Below are positions 7,861-16,540 of a DNA stretch of 64,000 nt, piece by piece. The notes beneath the pieces are model-generated. The model was not told the origin of the DNA and searched no databases. It worked only from the letters and a program-made list of their open reading frames with translations. Source of the stretch: Thiohalocapsa sp. PB-PSB1. Lineage in GTDB: Bacteria > Pseudomonadota > Gammaproteobacteria > Chromatiales > Chromatiaceae. Where the stretch lies: assembly GCA_016745215.1 (NCBI GenBank), contig CP050890.1, forward strand, positions 4,092,001-4,156,000. The letters run 5' to 3'. How positions within the stretch are numbered: position 1 is the stretch's first letter; the number at the start of each line of letters is the position of its first letter. The position numbers and the translations under genes were made by a program.

Positions 7861-9243
7861 ATGTCAACCCGCGAAGCGCAAATCGCCCGTTTCTGGTCCA
7901 ATTACCTGTCAGAGCTTGAGAAAGCGCGAGTCAGACAGGACTGCCGGCGCTGGTACGTGGTGCGGGCCGAGCGGTTTCTCGAGTGGATTCAGCCGCGGCG
8001 GCTGGCGCAGTTGACGGCGGATGACGTGTCCAAGTACCTGTCGGAGGTGGGTCGGGACACGTCGCTGGAGGGCTGGCAATTTGTGCAGGTGGTCGATGCT
8101 ATACGGATTCTGGGGGTCACTGCATCGGCGCCTTGGGTGGAGAGGCTGGACTGGGGGTACTGGCAGGACTCGGCGCGGACGCTGGCGCCGGAGCATCCGA
8201 CGGTGGCGCGGGACTATGGGCCGGAGGTGGACGGGCTGGAGCCGCAGGGGCCGATGACGAACCTGTCGGCGGTGCGGGAGGCGCATCGGGAGCTGGCGGA
8301 TCGGATGGTGACGGAGATCCGGCGGCGGGGGTATGCGATCCGCACGGAGCAGAATTACCTGGACTGGGTGCTGCGCTTCATTGCGTTTCACGGCGGCCGG
8401 TCGCCGACGGAACTGGGGGAGGCGGATGTTGGGCGCTTTCTGGATTGGCTGGCGGTGAAGCGGCGGGTGGCGGCGAGCACGCAGAATCAGGCGCTGAACG
8501 CGCTGCTGTTTCTGTTTCGCGAGGTGCTGAAACGCGATCAGGTGAAGTTCGGCGACTTTGCCCGGGCGAAGCGGCCGAAGCGGTTGCCGACGGTGCTGAC
8601 CAAGGGAGAGGTGGCGCGGTTGCTGGAGGCGCTGGAGGGGGAGTATCGGTTGATGGCGTCGCTGGCCTATGGGGCGGGGCTGCGCTTGATGGAGGTGTTG
8701 CGGCTGCGGGTGCAGGATCTGGACTTCGGCCATAAGCAGATCGAGGTGCGCAACGCCAAGGGCGGACGGGACCGGCTTGTGCCCTTGCCGGAGTTGCTGA
8801 TTCCGCAGCTGCTGGTGCATCTGGAGGCGGTGCAGGCGCAGCACCAGGAGGATCTGGCGATCGGGTGCGGTGCGGTCTATTTGCCGGACGCGCTGGCGCG
8901 GCAGCGGCCGAACGCGAATCGGGAGTGGATCTGGCAGTATGTGTTTCCGAGCGCGCGCTTGTCGGTGGACCCGCGCTCGGGGAAGACGCGCCGGCAACAT
9001 GTGCACGAGACGGGCTTGCAGAAGAAGATCAAGCTGGCCGCGGAGGCGGCGGGGATCTCGAAACGGGTGGGTGTACACACCATGCGCCACTCGTTTGCCA
9101 CACACCTGCTGGAGGACGGCTACGACATCCGCACGGTGCAGGAGTTGCTGGGGCATGCGGATGTGTCGACGACCATGATCTACACCCATGTGCTGAATCG
9201 GGGTGGGCAGGGGGTGCGGAGTCCTTTGGATCGGTTGGGGTAG
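7861..9243 (+). CDS. intI: Integron integrase with N-terminal extension (copy 1)
   Basis: A 460-residue tyrosine recombinase that cuts and joins attI and attC sites. The catalytic domain (about 235-460) has Arg in YGAGLRLMEVL, the HTMRHSFATHLL box, LLGHADVSTTMIYTHV with the tyrosine nucleophile, and the IntI hallmark insert (NANREWIWQYVFPSARLS). The ending NRGGQGVRSPLDRL is also typical. Usual IntI proteins have about 320-340 residues. Here about 135 extra N-terminal residues (FWSNYLSELEKARVRQDCRR onward) look like a second SAM-like core-binding domain preceding the normal one. It is oriented away from the cassettes. It differs from the second copy at six residues (Leu19/His, Cys27/Arg, Lys58/Met and Gln/Arg, Asp/Gly, His/Tyr further on). 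Confidence 0.95.
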   Translation: MSTREAQIARFWSNYLSELEKARVRQDCRRWYVVRAERFLEWIQPRRLAQLTADDVSKYLSEVGRDTSLEGWQFVQVVDAIRILGVTASAPWVERLDWGYWQDSARTLAPEHPTVARDYGPEVDGLEPQGPMTNLSAVREAHRELADRMVTEIRRRGYAIRTEQNYLDWVLRFIAFHGGRSPTELGEADVGRFLDWLAVKRRVAASTQNQALNALLFLFREVLKRDQVKFGDFARAKRPKRLPTVLTKGEVARLLEALEGEYRLMASLAYGAGLRLMEVLRLRVQDLDFGHKQIEVRNAKGGRDRLVPLPELLIPQLLVHLEAVQAQHQEDLAIGCGAVYLPDALARQRPNANREWIWQYVFPSARLSVDPRSGKTRRQHVHETGLQKKIKLAAEAAGISKRVGVHTMRHSFATHLLEDGYDIRTVQELLGHADVSTTMIYTHVLNRGGQGVRSPLDRLG

Positions 9244-9602
9244 GCTTTGCGTCTGCTCGGTATCGGTATCGCCACCGGGTCATCGTTCCGCCTACCTCTG
9301 CGTCTTGGCACGAGAATCTGCTCTGTCCTGCGCAAGGACTCGCCAAAGCTATCTCGCGCAAAGACGCAAAGACGCAAAGACGCAAAGGCGCAAAGGCGCA
9401 AAGAGAAGACGCAGACTCGATGTGCATCCGCAGGACGGGCTTCTTCTCTTCTTTGCGCCTTTGCGCGAGACATGCTTCGTCTGCGCCGTGCCGGCGCGGA
9501 CGGACGGAAGCCGATGGCTGCTCTTACTTGCTGGGCCAGTGGGCAAAGTAACAAAGTAGAATTACTATTTTCACCATTTCCCCGTCGGCTCATGCCAGGC
9601 GC
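9244..9602. repeat. Conserved integron downstream segment with CGCAAAG tandem repeats
   Basis: No gene seen. At 9355-9403 the heptamer CGCAAAG occurs six times with one-base spacers. A reverse copy (CTTTGCGCCTTTGCGCGAG, 9452-9470) lets the region fold into a hairpin. The segment to about 9517 is nearly identical to 23509-23770 downstream of the second integrase, where only four repeat units occur. Confidence 0.7.
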
Positions 9603-9745
9603 ATGTCTCGGCTCCCCCGCATCATCGTACCCGGCATCCCGCACCATGTGACGCAACGAGGGAATAGGCGCCAACGGATATTCATCGAGGACGACGACTC
9701 TGCGCTGTACAGAGATTGGCTCGCCCAGGCGTGTCGATCAATGGT
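9603..9745 (+). pseudogene. RAYT (REP-associated Y1 transposase) fragment
   Basis: Translation begins MSRLPRIIVPGIPHHVTQRG and continues to about RDWLAQACRS, the N-terminal quarter of a Y1/IS200-like REP-associated transposase. The HUH and tyrosine motifs are missing. The frame then runs into sequence that reads as a restriction subunit on the other strand. It is a deleted copy ending near GTGCCACCGTAATCC, a motif similar to GTGTCACCGTAATCC at 14387-14401. Confidence 0.75.
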
Positions 9746-9764
9746 AAAGTGCCACCGTAATCCA

Positions 9765-9933
9765 CGGCGATGTCGCCCCAGGAGCGAATGCGCAGGTCGC
9801 CGGGCTCGATGTGCTTCAGGCCAACGTAGCGTTCGAGCCCATCGGCAGCCGGGTCCTTGCTGCTCTCCTTGCTCAGCCGCACCACCTCGCCGAACTTCAC
9901 CCGCCGCCATCCCGGCTTCAATCCATCAGTCAT
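9765..9933 (-). pseudogene. Type I restriction specificity subunit fragment (hsdS-like)
   Basis: The minus strand encodes MTDGLKPGWRRVKFGEVVRL, then GLKHIEPGDLRIRSWGDIA. This is the start of the first target-recognition domain of many HsdS proteins. After about 55 codons the reading passes into the inserted RAYT remnant, so the rest of the subunit is gone. Its start overlaps the end of the DUF5615 gene by 8 bp, showing the original operon order DUF433-DUF5615-hsdS. No hsdR or hsdM is in the window. Confidence 0.65.
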
Positions 9934-10315
9934 CTGCTTTGGGCTCCATCTCCAACGCGGGACGAAACCGCACTTGCCGCGGATCGAGGATCACAAGGTG
10001 GCCAGGAATCCGCTCGACGAGGTCGCCCATGCGAAGAAAACGCGCCAGCAGGTCGTTGATCTCGGTTGCGATCCAACTGTCCGGAACACGCAGCACCAGA
10101 AAGCCGGCGGAATCGTCGGGCGGATAGCGGCGCACGTCGGCGAAATCGAGATCGCGCGTGATGATTGCGCGGCTCTCGAAGCGGGCGTGATCCGCGATGC
10201 GGTCATCCGCGGCGTCCTTCAGCAGGGTGCTGGCCACATGAACCGCATCATGACCCGCGCGTGCGAGCAGATCCGTCGCTGATCGCGGCATGTTGGCGTC
10301 CAGCAGGAACCTCAT
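9926..10315 (-). CDS. DUF5615 family PIN-like protein (toxin-like)
   Basis: A 129-residue protein starting MRFLLDANMPRSATDLLARA, the N-terminal Asp-containing strand typical of DUF5615/Mut7-C-like PIN-fold proteins. It continues with AIITRDLDFADVRRYP, the second acidic cluster. Families of this type pair with DUF433 proteins and are regarded as toxin-antitoxin-like modules. It overlaps the DUF433 gene upstream by 4 bp and the hsdS remnant downstream by 8 bp, so the three were one operon. Probable cytoplasmic nuclease-fold protein; activity is inferred only. Confidence 0.8.
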   Translation of the reverse strand: MRFLLDANMPRSATDLLARAGHDAVHVASTLLKDAADDRIADHARFESRAIITRDLDFADVRRYPPDDSAGFLVLRVPDSWIATEINDLLARFLRMGDLVERIPGHLVILDPRQVRFRPALEMEPKADD

Positions 10316-10545
10316 GCGGCACCGGGCAGGGGATGAAAGGACTCCTCGTTGACCAGGTCGCCGGCGAAGGCCAGTGCGGCTAGGATATCCTGCCGCGTCA
10401 GGCTGTATTCGGCTTCGATGTCCTCGAAGCTCATGCCACCAGCGAGGCTGCCAACGACGATGGCGACTGGCACGCGGGTACCGCGGATCACCGGTCTGCC
10501 GTGGCAGACTTGAGCGTCTATCGAGATGCGATCATGTTTTGTCAT
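10312..10545 (-). CDS. DUF433 domain protein (antitoxin-like)
   Basis: A 77-residue protein if started at the ATG at 10543-10545 (MTKHDRISID), preceded by GGAGA at a suitable distance. It contains the DUF433 pattern: CHGRPVIRGTRVPVAIVVGS, then MSFEDIEAEYSLTRQDILAALAFA, a winged-helix-like DNA-binding fold found in VapB-like antitoxins. The stop overlaps the start of the DUF5615 partner. It probably binds DNA and regulates the pair, by analogy with the family. Confidence 0.82.
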   Translation of the reverse strand: MTKHDRISIDAQVCHGRPVIRGTRVPVAIVVGSLAGGMSFEDIEAEYSLTRQDILAALAFAGDLVNEESFHPLPGAA

Positions 10546-10584
10546 GGGAGTCTCCAATCGTTTCATCGCTACGGCCCAGCAATT

Positions 10585-11436
10585 TTACTCAAGCGCGAAC
10601 TGCCACCATCCATCACCCAGGTCGGCATAGGTCGCGATCGGAACTTGCAGTAGCTCCAAGACTTGCTTGCGTAAGTCGCTCAGTCCTTTGAGCGTAGTCT
10701 GCACCACCTTGCCGGAGCCTTCGATGGTTGCCAGATGGACGCCGTGAAACGAATCCATGATCGTGCGCCAGGTCGGTTTCTTCGTTTGCATACCGGCCGG
10801 CCGCAGGGGGAGACGTTCGATTTGCTGTTCTTGCATCTGCAAACGGATACGACGTTCGATCAGACTGATCAACACCAGCGCGATGACATACAGGCACAGC
10901 ATGGCCTCGACACGTTGCGGAGTCTTCAGAAACATCGGTGCGACTTTGAGCACGGATTGTTTTGTGCTGAAGCGTTTTTCCAGAGATGACTGTTCCTTGT
11001 AGGTGCGCAGCACCTCCACTGCAGGCAAGTCCGTGTTGTCGGTCAGCGGGAACAGCCCATCGGTGCGCGCGGCCCGAGCAATCGCCTTCTCATCGCGTCG
11101 CCACTGCACTTGGTAGTGAACCTGTTCGACATCCTCGTAGCGAGTGTTGGGGCCAGGTCGGCCGCGCCCGACCTGCACCCGTTCGGTCGTATTGACTTCA
11201 TCAAGCGTCACCGACAAGTACTCTGCCACCCCTTGGGTAGCTTTCTGCAACGCCGCCTCGATCTGTTCGCGGGTCTTCAGCGCGCGCTGATTCGCGCCGG
11301 ATGCGATCTTCTCTAACGCCTGCTCGGCCTTGACGATGCGCTGTTCACGGGCGTCGTGCTCCACCTGCGCTTTCGATGTGCTATATATCTGGTAACTCAG
11401 CGGCACATGCCCGTCCGCGGTGACGTTCAAGCCATG
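10585..11436 (-). pseudogene. IS1634-type transposase fragment
   Basis: About 280 codons remain open. They include LNVTADGHVPLSYQIYS near the start, a helical stretch, and LRTYKEQSSLEKRFSTKQSV, resembling the Y-x2-E/R-x3-E-R-F block of IS1634-family DDE transposases. The N-terminal third is absent, and the segment after YQIYS appears internally deleted compared with full-length relatives. The upstream end runs into the GGTTAAAA repeat tract. Non-functional remnant. Confidence 0.7.
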
Positions 11437-11494
11437 GTTAAATGGTTAAAAGAATGGTTAAAAGTGGTTAAAAAGGTTAAAAGGGGTTAAAAGG
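11434..11494. repeat. GGTTAAAA tract
   Basis: Six copies of GGTTAAA(A) with irregular 0-4 base spacers lie between the IS1634 fragment and the duplicated IS left end. The last copy continues into the IS-end repeat. Confidence 0.6.
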
Positions 11495-11665
11495 ACACCC
11501 ATTTACAATACCTTCGCCAAATGACCCGATCTCATGCTGCACTAAGTTCTTGATTAATCCGCCCCAGATTTGCGGGGTTAAAAGGACACCCATTTACAAT
11601 ACCTTCGCCAAATGACCCGATCTCATGCTGCACTAAGTTCTTGATTAATCCGCCCCAGATTTGCA
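11484..11665. repeat. 91-bp direct duplication of an IS left end
   Basis: The segment starting GGGGTTAAAAGGACACCC and ending CCCAGATTTGC occurs twice in tandem (offset 91 bp). Each copy contains the terminal inverted repeat CAATACCTTCGCCAAA (11506-11521 and 11597-11612) and the last codons of the IS4-type transposase. Confidence 0.8.
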
Positions 11666-13051
11666 GCCTGCTCAAGGGCTTGGTCAATAATATTCGCTTC
11701 GGGCATTTCCGGAAGCATTTTTAACACCTCCAGGACGTATTTCCGGCCGCGGAAGTGGGCTTTGAGGTCATTGACGCGAAAGCTCGGACAGTGCTCGCGC
11801 ACCGGTCGCATCAGGATCTGGGACAGGTTGATCATCAGCATCGCCAGGTTGGCACTGTTGTAGACCGGCGTTGGCTTGATCACCATGAAATCTTCCAAGC
11901 CCCAGTACTGTTTGGCATCTCGGAAGTTGAACTCGATTTGGAAGCGCAAGCGATAGTAATCGATGAGCGCTTCGTAGCCTAACTCAAGATCACTACTGAA
12001 AAGGATGACATGGGCCTGGGCGCCGGTGCGTTGGTTGGTCTTGACAAGGATCACGACATTGAGCCGGTCGGGGAATTTTTTGTGCCAAACGGGCAGTTGG
12101 TAGATGGCCGTATGAACCTGTCCTTCCACGGAAGTGGCTTTGAGAAAGCACGGCGGCAAGTGTTGATAATCGAGCTTGCTGCCGTACTTGCGCCGCGGGC
12201 CGCGCCCGGCGTAGGGGCCGTCATAGGGCAGATACAGCGCGCTGTTGTGGCGCAATTTGCTGATCAACTCCAAGCCCGTGCGACGGACCATTTGCAGCGC
12301 TTGATGATGGCCGAAGGCCCCGTCGAAGACGAAATAACGCACCGTCAGCGTCTGGCACACCAGTGCCAGCACCTGGCGCAGAAGGTCTTGAACGAACTGC
12401 AAATAGGGCGACAGACTCACCTCCCGGCGATTGCCATTGCGGCTACCTTTCGGCCGCCCTCGGCCCTTACCCCGACCCGCTTTGGACGCTTTCGGGCAGC
12501 TCGCCGCCGCCTCTTTGAGAATCGGCTCCAGGCGCAATGGGTACGAACAGCGCCGTTGCACGCTAATCAACGACAGGCTCAGAAAACACAACCCCGGGAT
12601 CGTCTTGCCAACCACCGAGGAGAAAAAACGATCCAGACCGTGGGTCTTCTTGCCCGATTTGCTCACCACCACTTCATCGCCCGCCAGCAACCAGTGCGTT
12701 TCGTCGCCCAGCAGGTGCTGGCGAATCACCAGCCAATGCACTTGGCCCCAACTGAGCGTGGTGTTGAACAACCGCTGCAGCGTCCGATAGCTTCCCCCGC
12801 GCTCGGTCCAGCGCGATAGCCCCCGCATCGTTACCCGCCCCGTCATCGCCAACAGCCCTTCCACAACGCAACCCAAACGGCCAAGGCTCGTCTTATCTAC
12901 GCTCTGGCTTAAGCAGCTCAAGATCAGCATAATGTCGGGCATGGGCGATAGCCTCCTGAGGGAATAGGTCTTCGGATTAGTAACTGGATAACCTATCACC
13001 TCGGGCTGTCGCCCACCTAATTTTTGGCGCTAATTTTTGGCGAAGGTATTG
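11597..13051 (-). mobile_element. IS4-superfamily insertion sequence
   Basis: Bounded by CAATACCTTCGCCAAA (11597-11612, with an extra copy at 11506) and its complement TTTGGCGAAGGTATTG (13036-13051). One transposase gene fills it. The right end also shows a small duplication of AATTTTTGGCG (13019-13029 and 13032-13042). No clear target duplication. Confidence 0.75.
11623..12942 (-). CDS. IS4-type DDE transposase
   Basis: A 439-residue protein starting at MPDIMLILSCL, preceded by AGGAGG about 9 bases upstream. The N-terminal region recognises DNA. DDE residues are expected in LLAGDEVVVSKSGKKTHG (first Asp), the YFVFDGAFGHH segment (second Asp) and DYYRLRFQIEFNFRDAKQYW, the Y-R-E-K signature with the catalytic Glu. 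The GRGKGRGRPKGSRNGNRRE loop is basic. Reading frame intact, so transposition may still be possible. The last 14 codons are repeated in the duplicated left end downstream. Confidence 0.85.
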   Translation of the reverse strand: MPDIMLILSCLSQSVDKTSLGRLGCVVEGLLAMTGRVTMRGLSRWTERGGSYRTLQRLFNTTLSWGQVHWLVIRQHLLGDETHWLLAGDEVVVSKSGKKTHGLDRFFSSVVGKTIPGLCFLSLSLISVQRRCSYPLRLEPILKEAAASCPKASKAGRGKGRGRPKGSRNGNRREVSLSPYLQFVQDLLRQVLALVCQTLTVRYFVFDGAFGHHQALQMVRRTGLELISKLRHNSALYLPYDGPYAGRGPRRKYGSKLDYQHLPPCFLKATSVEGQVHTAIYQLPVWHKKFPDRLNVVILVKTNQRTGAQAHVILFSSDLELGYEALIDYYRLRFQIEFNFRDAKQYWGLEDFMVIKPTPVYNSANLAMLMINLSQILMRPVREHCPSFRVNDLKAHFRGRKYVLEVLKMLPEMPEANIIDQALEQAANLGRINQELSAA

Positions 13052-13116
13052 ATTTAGCTAGCTCATATAGCTCGACTCTCCCATTAAGGTAAGACTCCTT
13101 TTCCTCTGTACTCGCT

Positions 13117-14205
13117 TCAAGCAGCTAATTGGGGCGCGAACAGACCGCGCGCAGCACGAATGCCACGTAAGTATTTCGTCTGTCGCCGAGCACACAAACT
13201 GGTCATTGCTTCTGGCGCACCGATCGCGGTGCCGAATGCATCGAGAAGCCGATCGGCGTGGCTGAGGAAGCATTCGCTGTCGATGTTCAGCCGATCAAGG
13301 ATGCGTGGATGCTGCTCTGCGATATGACCGCGCTTGTCCGAGCGCAGCGCCCGACCCGTCCAGTCGACCAGTTCCAGGTAGTCATCGAATGCGAAGGGCA
13401 CCGCCCAAGGCGTCCGGGCGGTCGCGTCGAACGGCATCAGCGGGATTTTCGGCAAGGCCTGTGTCTCTTCCTCTGAGCGCAAGGTTTCGCCCTCCAGGGC
13501 GTGAGGAGACAGGCTGACCGGCGGACTCCCTGTTGCGATGATCTCGGAATCGACCTTGTCAGGCACCGCTTCGATGCGCTCTTGGATAGAGCTGTAATCC
13601 GAGTCCTCCAGCGTCTCGGCGATCCCGGCGCGCACCGGGTTGAGATCAACATAGGTCATCGCCGCCAGCAGCGCCTGCTCATCCAGCAACGCCTGGCTCT
13701 TAAAGCGACCTTCCCAGAAGCGACCCTTCACGCCGTCCTCGGCATTCGCCTGCCGGGCAATGTGCTCGTTCAGCGTGCGCATGAACCAGGACAAGTCATG
13801 CAGCCGCGCCCGGTAGGTCTCGGCCAGCGCCTCCACCTTGGCGATCTCCGCGTCGCACATCTCGGCGCGCGCCTCGGATAGGTAACGCGTCACCAACAGT
13901 GGGCCTGTGAACAGCTGTGTCCAGCGTGTCAGCACCTCCTCGACCGACCAATCCAGGGCTCGCTGCTGGTCGATGCGGACAACAACGTGATAGTGGTTGC
14001 TCATAACGGCATAGGCGGCTACGTCGATCGCGAAGATCGCGGCGAGTTGCATGATGCGCTCGGCGATCCACCCGCGACGGTGATCGTAGTTGTTGCCGGA
14101 GAAATGATCCTCCCCGCAGAGGAAGGCGCGCCGCACGCAGCGACTGACGCAGTGATACCAAGGAGTGTCTTCGAGAGAGACGAGCGCTGCGCGGGGACTG
14201 GTCAT
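13117..14205 (-). CDS. REP-associated tyrosine transposase (RAYT)
   Basis: A 362-residue protein starting at MTSPRAALVSLEDTPWYHCV. It has the Y1-transposase features: VSRCVRRAFLCG, the HUH motif in AVMSNHYHVVVRID and the tyrosine in AMTYVDLNPVRAGIAE. The family catalyses single-strand cleavage at REP palindromes and is tied to dispersed REP-like repeats. The open frame extends 22 codons further upstream without family similarity, so the internal ATG was chosen. Length and motifs are intact. A likely source of the REP-type sequences nearby. Confidence 0.85.
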   Translation of the reverse strand: MTSPRAALVSLEDTPWYHCVSRCVRRAFLCGEDHFSGNNYDHRRGWIAERIMQLAAIFAIDVAAYAVMSNHYHVVVRIDQQRALDWSVEEVLTRWTQLFTGPLLVTRYLSEARAEMCDAEIAKVEALAETYRARLHDLSWFMRTLNEHIARQANAEDGVKGRFWEGRFKSQALLDEQALLAAMTYVDLNPVRAGIAETLEDSDYSSIQERIEAVPDKVDSEIIATGSPPVSLSPHALEGETLRSEEETQALPKIPLMPFDATARTPWAVPFAFDDYLELVDWTGRALRSDKRGHIAEQHPRILDRLNIDSECFLSHADRLLDAFGTAIGAPEAMTSLCARRQTKYLRGIRAARGLFAPQLAA

Positions 14206-14531
14206 GGCAAGATTCCAGGTGTTGAGCGGTAAAGAAAAGCCTAGCCCAGGTATGGAAGGAAAGTCAAGCAAAGTGGGTGTCCTATATCGTGCTAAGTGGG
14301 TGTCCTATATCGCGCTGAAGGAAAGTCAAGCAAAGTGGGTGTCCTATATCGCGCTGTCCCCATTTTTCCTACCCATTTTTCCTAAGTGTCACCGTAATCC
14401 CGTTAGGCGTTCGACTTCAAGCTGTTGGAACAACTCAGCAATTCCCGATGAAAAAAATTCTGCTTTGAAAACATCGTGTTGGCGAAGCTTCGAAAATAGT
14501 TCTTCGTAAACTTCGTGGCTGAATCGGTATA
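14206..14531. repeat. AAGTGGGTGTCCTATATCG repeats and attC-like remnant
   Basis: AAGTGGGTGTCCTATATCGYGCT occurs three times (14271-14355), twice preceded by AAAGTCAAGCA. It is followed by a REP-type end GTGTCACCGTAATCC (14387-14401) joined to GTTAGGC (14402-14408), the core expected at the far end of the protease cassette that starts at 17548. From 14409 to 14531 no gene is clear. Confidence 0.5.
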
Positions 14532-15872
14532 ATGTCGCACATACTCGAGGCTGAGAGGCAGATGTTGATGAGTGCTCCGATTTCACGCAAACAACTCAGC
14601 GCCGCCGGGCTGCTGAACAAGGCGCGGCGGTTTTTTGCGAAGATTCCCGACCCGTGCGATGGCAAGATTACGCTGGTCGATTATCTGATGTCGGGACTGG
14701 CGTTGTTCGGGCTGAAGTATCCTTCGCTGCTGCAATTCGAGCAGGACAGTCGGGAAGAGACCACGCGGGCGAATCTGCACGCGCTCTACGGGATCGAACG
14801 GGCACCAAGCGACACGCGCTTTCGCGAACGTCTCGATGCATTCGATCCGAGCCAGTTGCTCCCGCTGTACAAGGCGCTGTTTGCAGACCTGCAACGCGGC
14901 AAGGGGCTGGAGGGGTTTGAATACCTTGACGGCCATTACCTGCTCTCACTCGATGGCACCGAGTATTTCTCCTCCTCCAACGTGCATTGCCCGCAGTGCG
15001 GGGAGAAGCACCACCGCAATGGCACCACCACCTACTACCACCAGATGCTCGGGGCGGTGCTGGTACACCCCGATCACAGCGAGGTGTTCCCGCTGGCGCC
15101 CGAGCCGATCCTCAAGCAAGACGGCGCGCGCAAGAATGACTGCGAGCGCAACGCCGCCAAGCGCCTGCTGGCGGACCTGCGCCGCGCGCATCCGCATCTG
15201 AAGCTGATCGTCGTCGAAGACGGCCTCGCTTCCAATGCCCCGCACATCCGCCAGTTGCAGGCACTCGATCTGCGCTTCATCCTCGGCGCCAAGCAGAACG
15301 ATCACACCTACTTGTTCGATTGGGTAGCCGCCACGCCCGAGACGCGCGAGGTCGAGTTCACCGACGCCGAGGGGGTACGTCACCGTTTCCGCTATCTCAA
15401 CGGCGCACCGCTGAACGAGTCCAACTTCGACCTCGAGGTCAATTTCCTCGAGTACTGGGAACACACCCCGGACGGCAAGGTCACCCACTTCTCCTGGGTC
15501 ACCGATTTCACCATTGATGACAGCAACCTCATGACGCTGATGCGAGGAGCCCGCGCACGCTGGAAAGTCGAAAACGAAACCTTCAACACCCTCAAGAACC
15601 AAGGCTATCACTTCGAGCACAACTTCGGTCACGGCAACAACAACCTCAGCACCGTGCTCATGCATCTGATGATGCTGGCGTTTCTGATCGATCAGATCCA
15701 ACAGCGCGGCTGCCGGCTGTTCCAGGCCGCCTTAACGGCGGCGCAGAGCAAGACGCGCTTGTGGCGCAAACTGCGTGCGCGCTTCGATCTCTGCCTGATT
15801 CCCGATTGGGACACGCTCTATCGCTCCATTATCCAGCCGCCACTGCTGCCCTTGCCGCCTGACACCTCCTAG
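14532..15872 (+). CDS. DDE transposase of an unclassified (ISNCY-like) group
   Basis: A 446-residue protein. Recognisable blocks are LSLDGTEYFSSSNVHCPQCG (first catalytic Asp plus a CxxC zinc pair), LIVVEDGLASNAPHIRQLQ (second Asp) and ARWKVENETFNTLKNQGYHFEHNFGHG (Glu region). These belong to an IS4-like DDE family often annotated only as transposase. An internal ATG at 14568 has a better-spaced GAGAGG and may be the true start. Intact frame. I could not define inverted repeats. It appears inserted in the left part of the second cassette array. Confidence 0.75.
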   Translation: MSHILEAERQMLMSAPISRKQLSAAGLLNKARRFFAKIPDPCDGKITLVDYLMSGLALFGLKYPSLLQFEQDSREETTRANLHALYGIERAPSDTRFRERLDAFDPSQLLPLYKALFADLQRGKGLEGFEYLDGHYLLSLDGTEYFSSSNVHCPQCGEKHHRNGTTTYYHQMLGAVLVHPDHSEVFPLAPEPILKQDGARKNDCERNAAKRLLADLRRAHPHLKLIVVEDGLASNAPHIRQLQALDLRFILGAKQNDHTYLFDWVAATPETREVEFTDAEGVRHRFRYLNGAPLNESNFDLEVNFLEYWEHTPDGKVTHFSWVTDFTIDDSNLMTLMRGARARWKVENETFNTLKNQGYHFEHNFGHGNNNLSTVLMHLMMLAFLIDQIQQRGCRLFQAALTAAQSKTRLWRKLRARFDLCLIPDWDTLYRSIIQPPLLPLPPDTS

Positions 15873-16045
15873 TCGACGGCCGTGAACGAATGTGCTTGAA
15901 GAACGTCTTGAGGGTAACCAAACAGCCAGCCAGAACAACAGCGTCGTCTCGTGGCGAAGCCTGTGTTCGCCTGTGCGGTTTCCACACACGCTCGCGCCGC
16001 GCTCGGGCGATCCCGCTCGTACACAGCGGGAATTGCTGGGAACAA
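15873..16045. other. Gene-free stretch between transposase and cassette gene
   Basis: 173 bp without a convincing ORF or attC. The expected left attC of the protease cassette is not here. Confidence 0.5.
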
Positions 16046-16540
16046 CTAGAGTTTCTTGACTTGCGCGATATGGTATGTGTCAATTTTCCCAGAAACTTTC
16101 TCAATAAATATCTTGACTTGGTCTCCTGGCGAAAGCTCTCCAGGAGACAATTTGCCAGTAGCGGATTCAATCTCCGCATCGATGGACAGCTCTACGATGA
16201 ATTCGCCCGTATCTGTAGCGAATCTGACCTGCAGCGGCCAGCTTTCCATGATTTCCGTGATTGTGGCACTTATCCATCCCTCAGGCGGCAAGTCCGCACC
16301 AGGGGACAGGTCGTCGGTGTTGCCTACTGATCTATCATCATCGGCCAATGCTTTCTCCTCCCTACGGTTGTATGCGGCGGTACCTCGTTCATTGCAGTTC
16401 GCAGATAGGGACGTCTCTGCATAGAATTTCGGAATCACTGTGGAACCATAAGCAGCGTAGGCTGCTACAACTAGGGCCACTCCAGCGATCAACCGAAGCG
16501 GCCCTAGATACCGACATAGCGGCACTAGACGTTCTTCCAC
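16046..16540 (-). CDS. Membrane-anchored protein partnered with the protease
   Basis: A 164-residue protein with a basic N-terminus and one hydrophobic segment (about 15-33, RLIAGVALVVAAYAAYG). The rest, mostly beta-like and acidic, is probably on the outer side. The C-terminal half (about 85-164) reads like a small beta domain: WISATITEIMESWPLQVRFA, then LSPGDQVKIFIEKVSG. It overlaps the protease gene by 16 bp, so the two are translationally coupled and probably work together, for example as an anchor or inhibitor. That role is inference. No family recognised. Confidence 0.6.
   Translation of the reverse strand: MEERLVPLCRYLGPLRLIAGVALVVAAYAAYGSTVIPKFYAETSLSANCNERGTAAYNRREEKALADDDRSVGNTDDLSPGADLPPEGWISATITEIMESWPLQVRFATDTGEFIVELSIDAEIESATGKLSPGELSPGDQVKIFIEKVSGKIDTYHIAQVKKL

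Noticed and set aside
7909..9189. 426-codon minus-strand ORF opposite intI (also at 22174-23454)
   Set aside because: Arg/His/Pro/Leu-rich shadow of a GC-rich gene, with no recognisable motif.
14255..14355. Three repeats of AAGTGGGTGTCCTATATCG considered as a CRISPR array
   Set aside because: Spacing is irregular, flanking parts repeat as well, and no cas gene is near.
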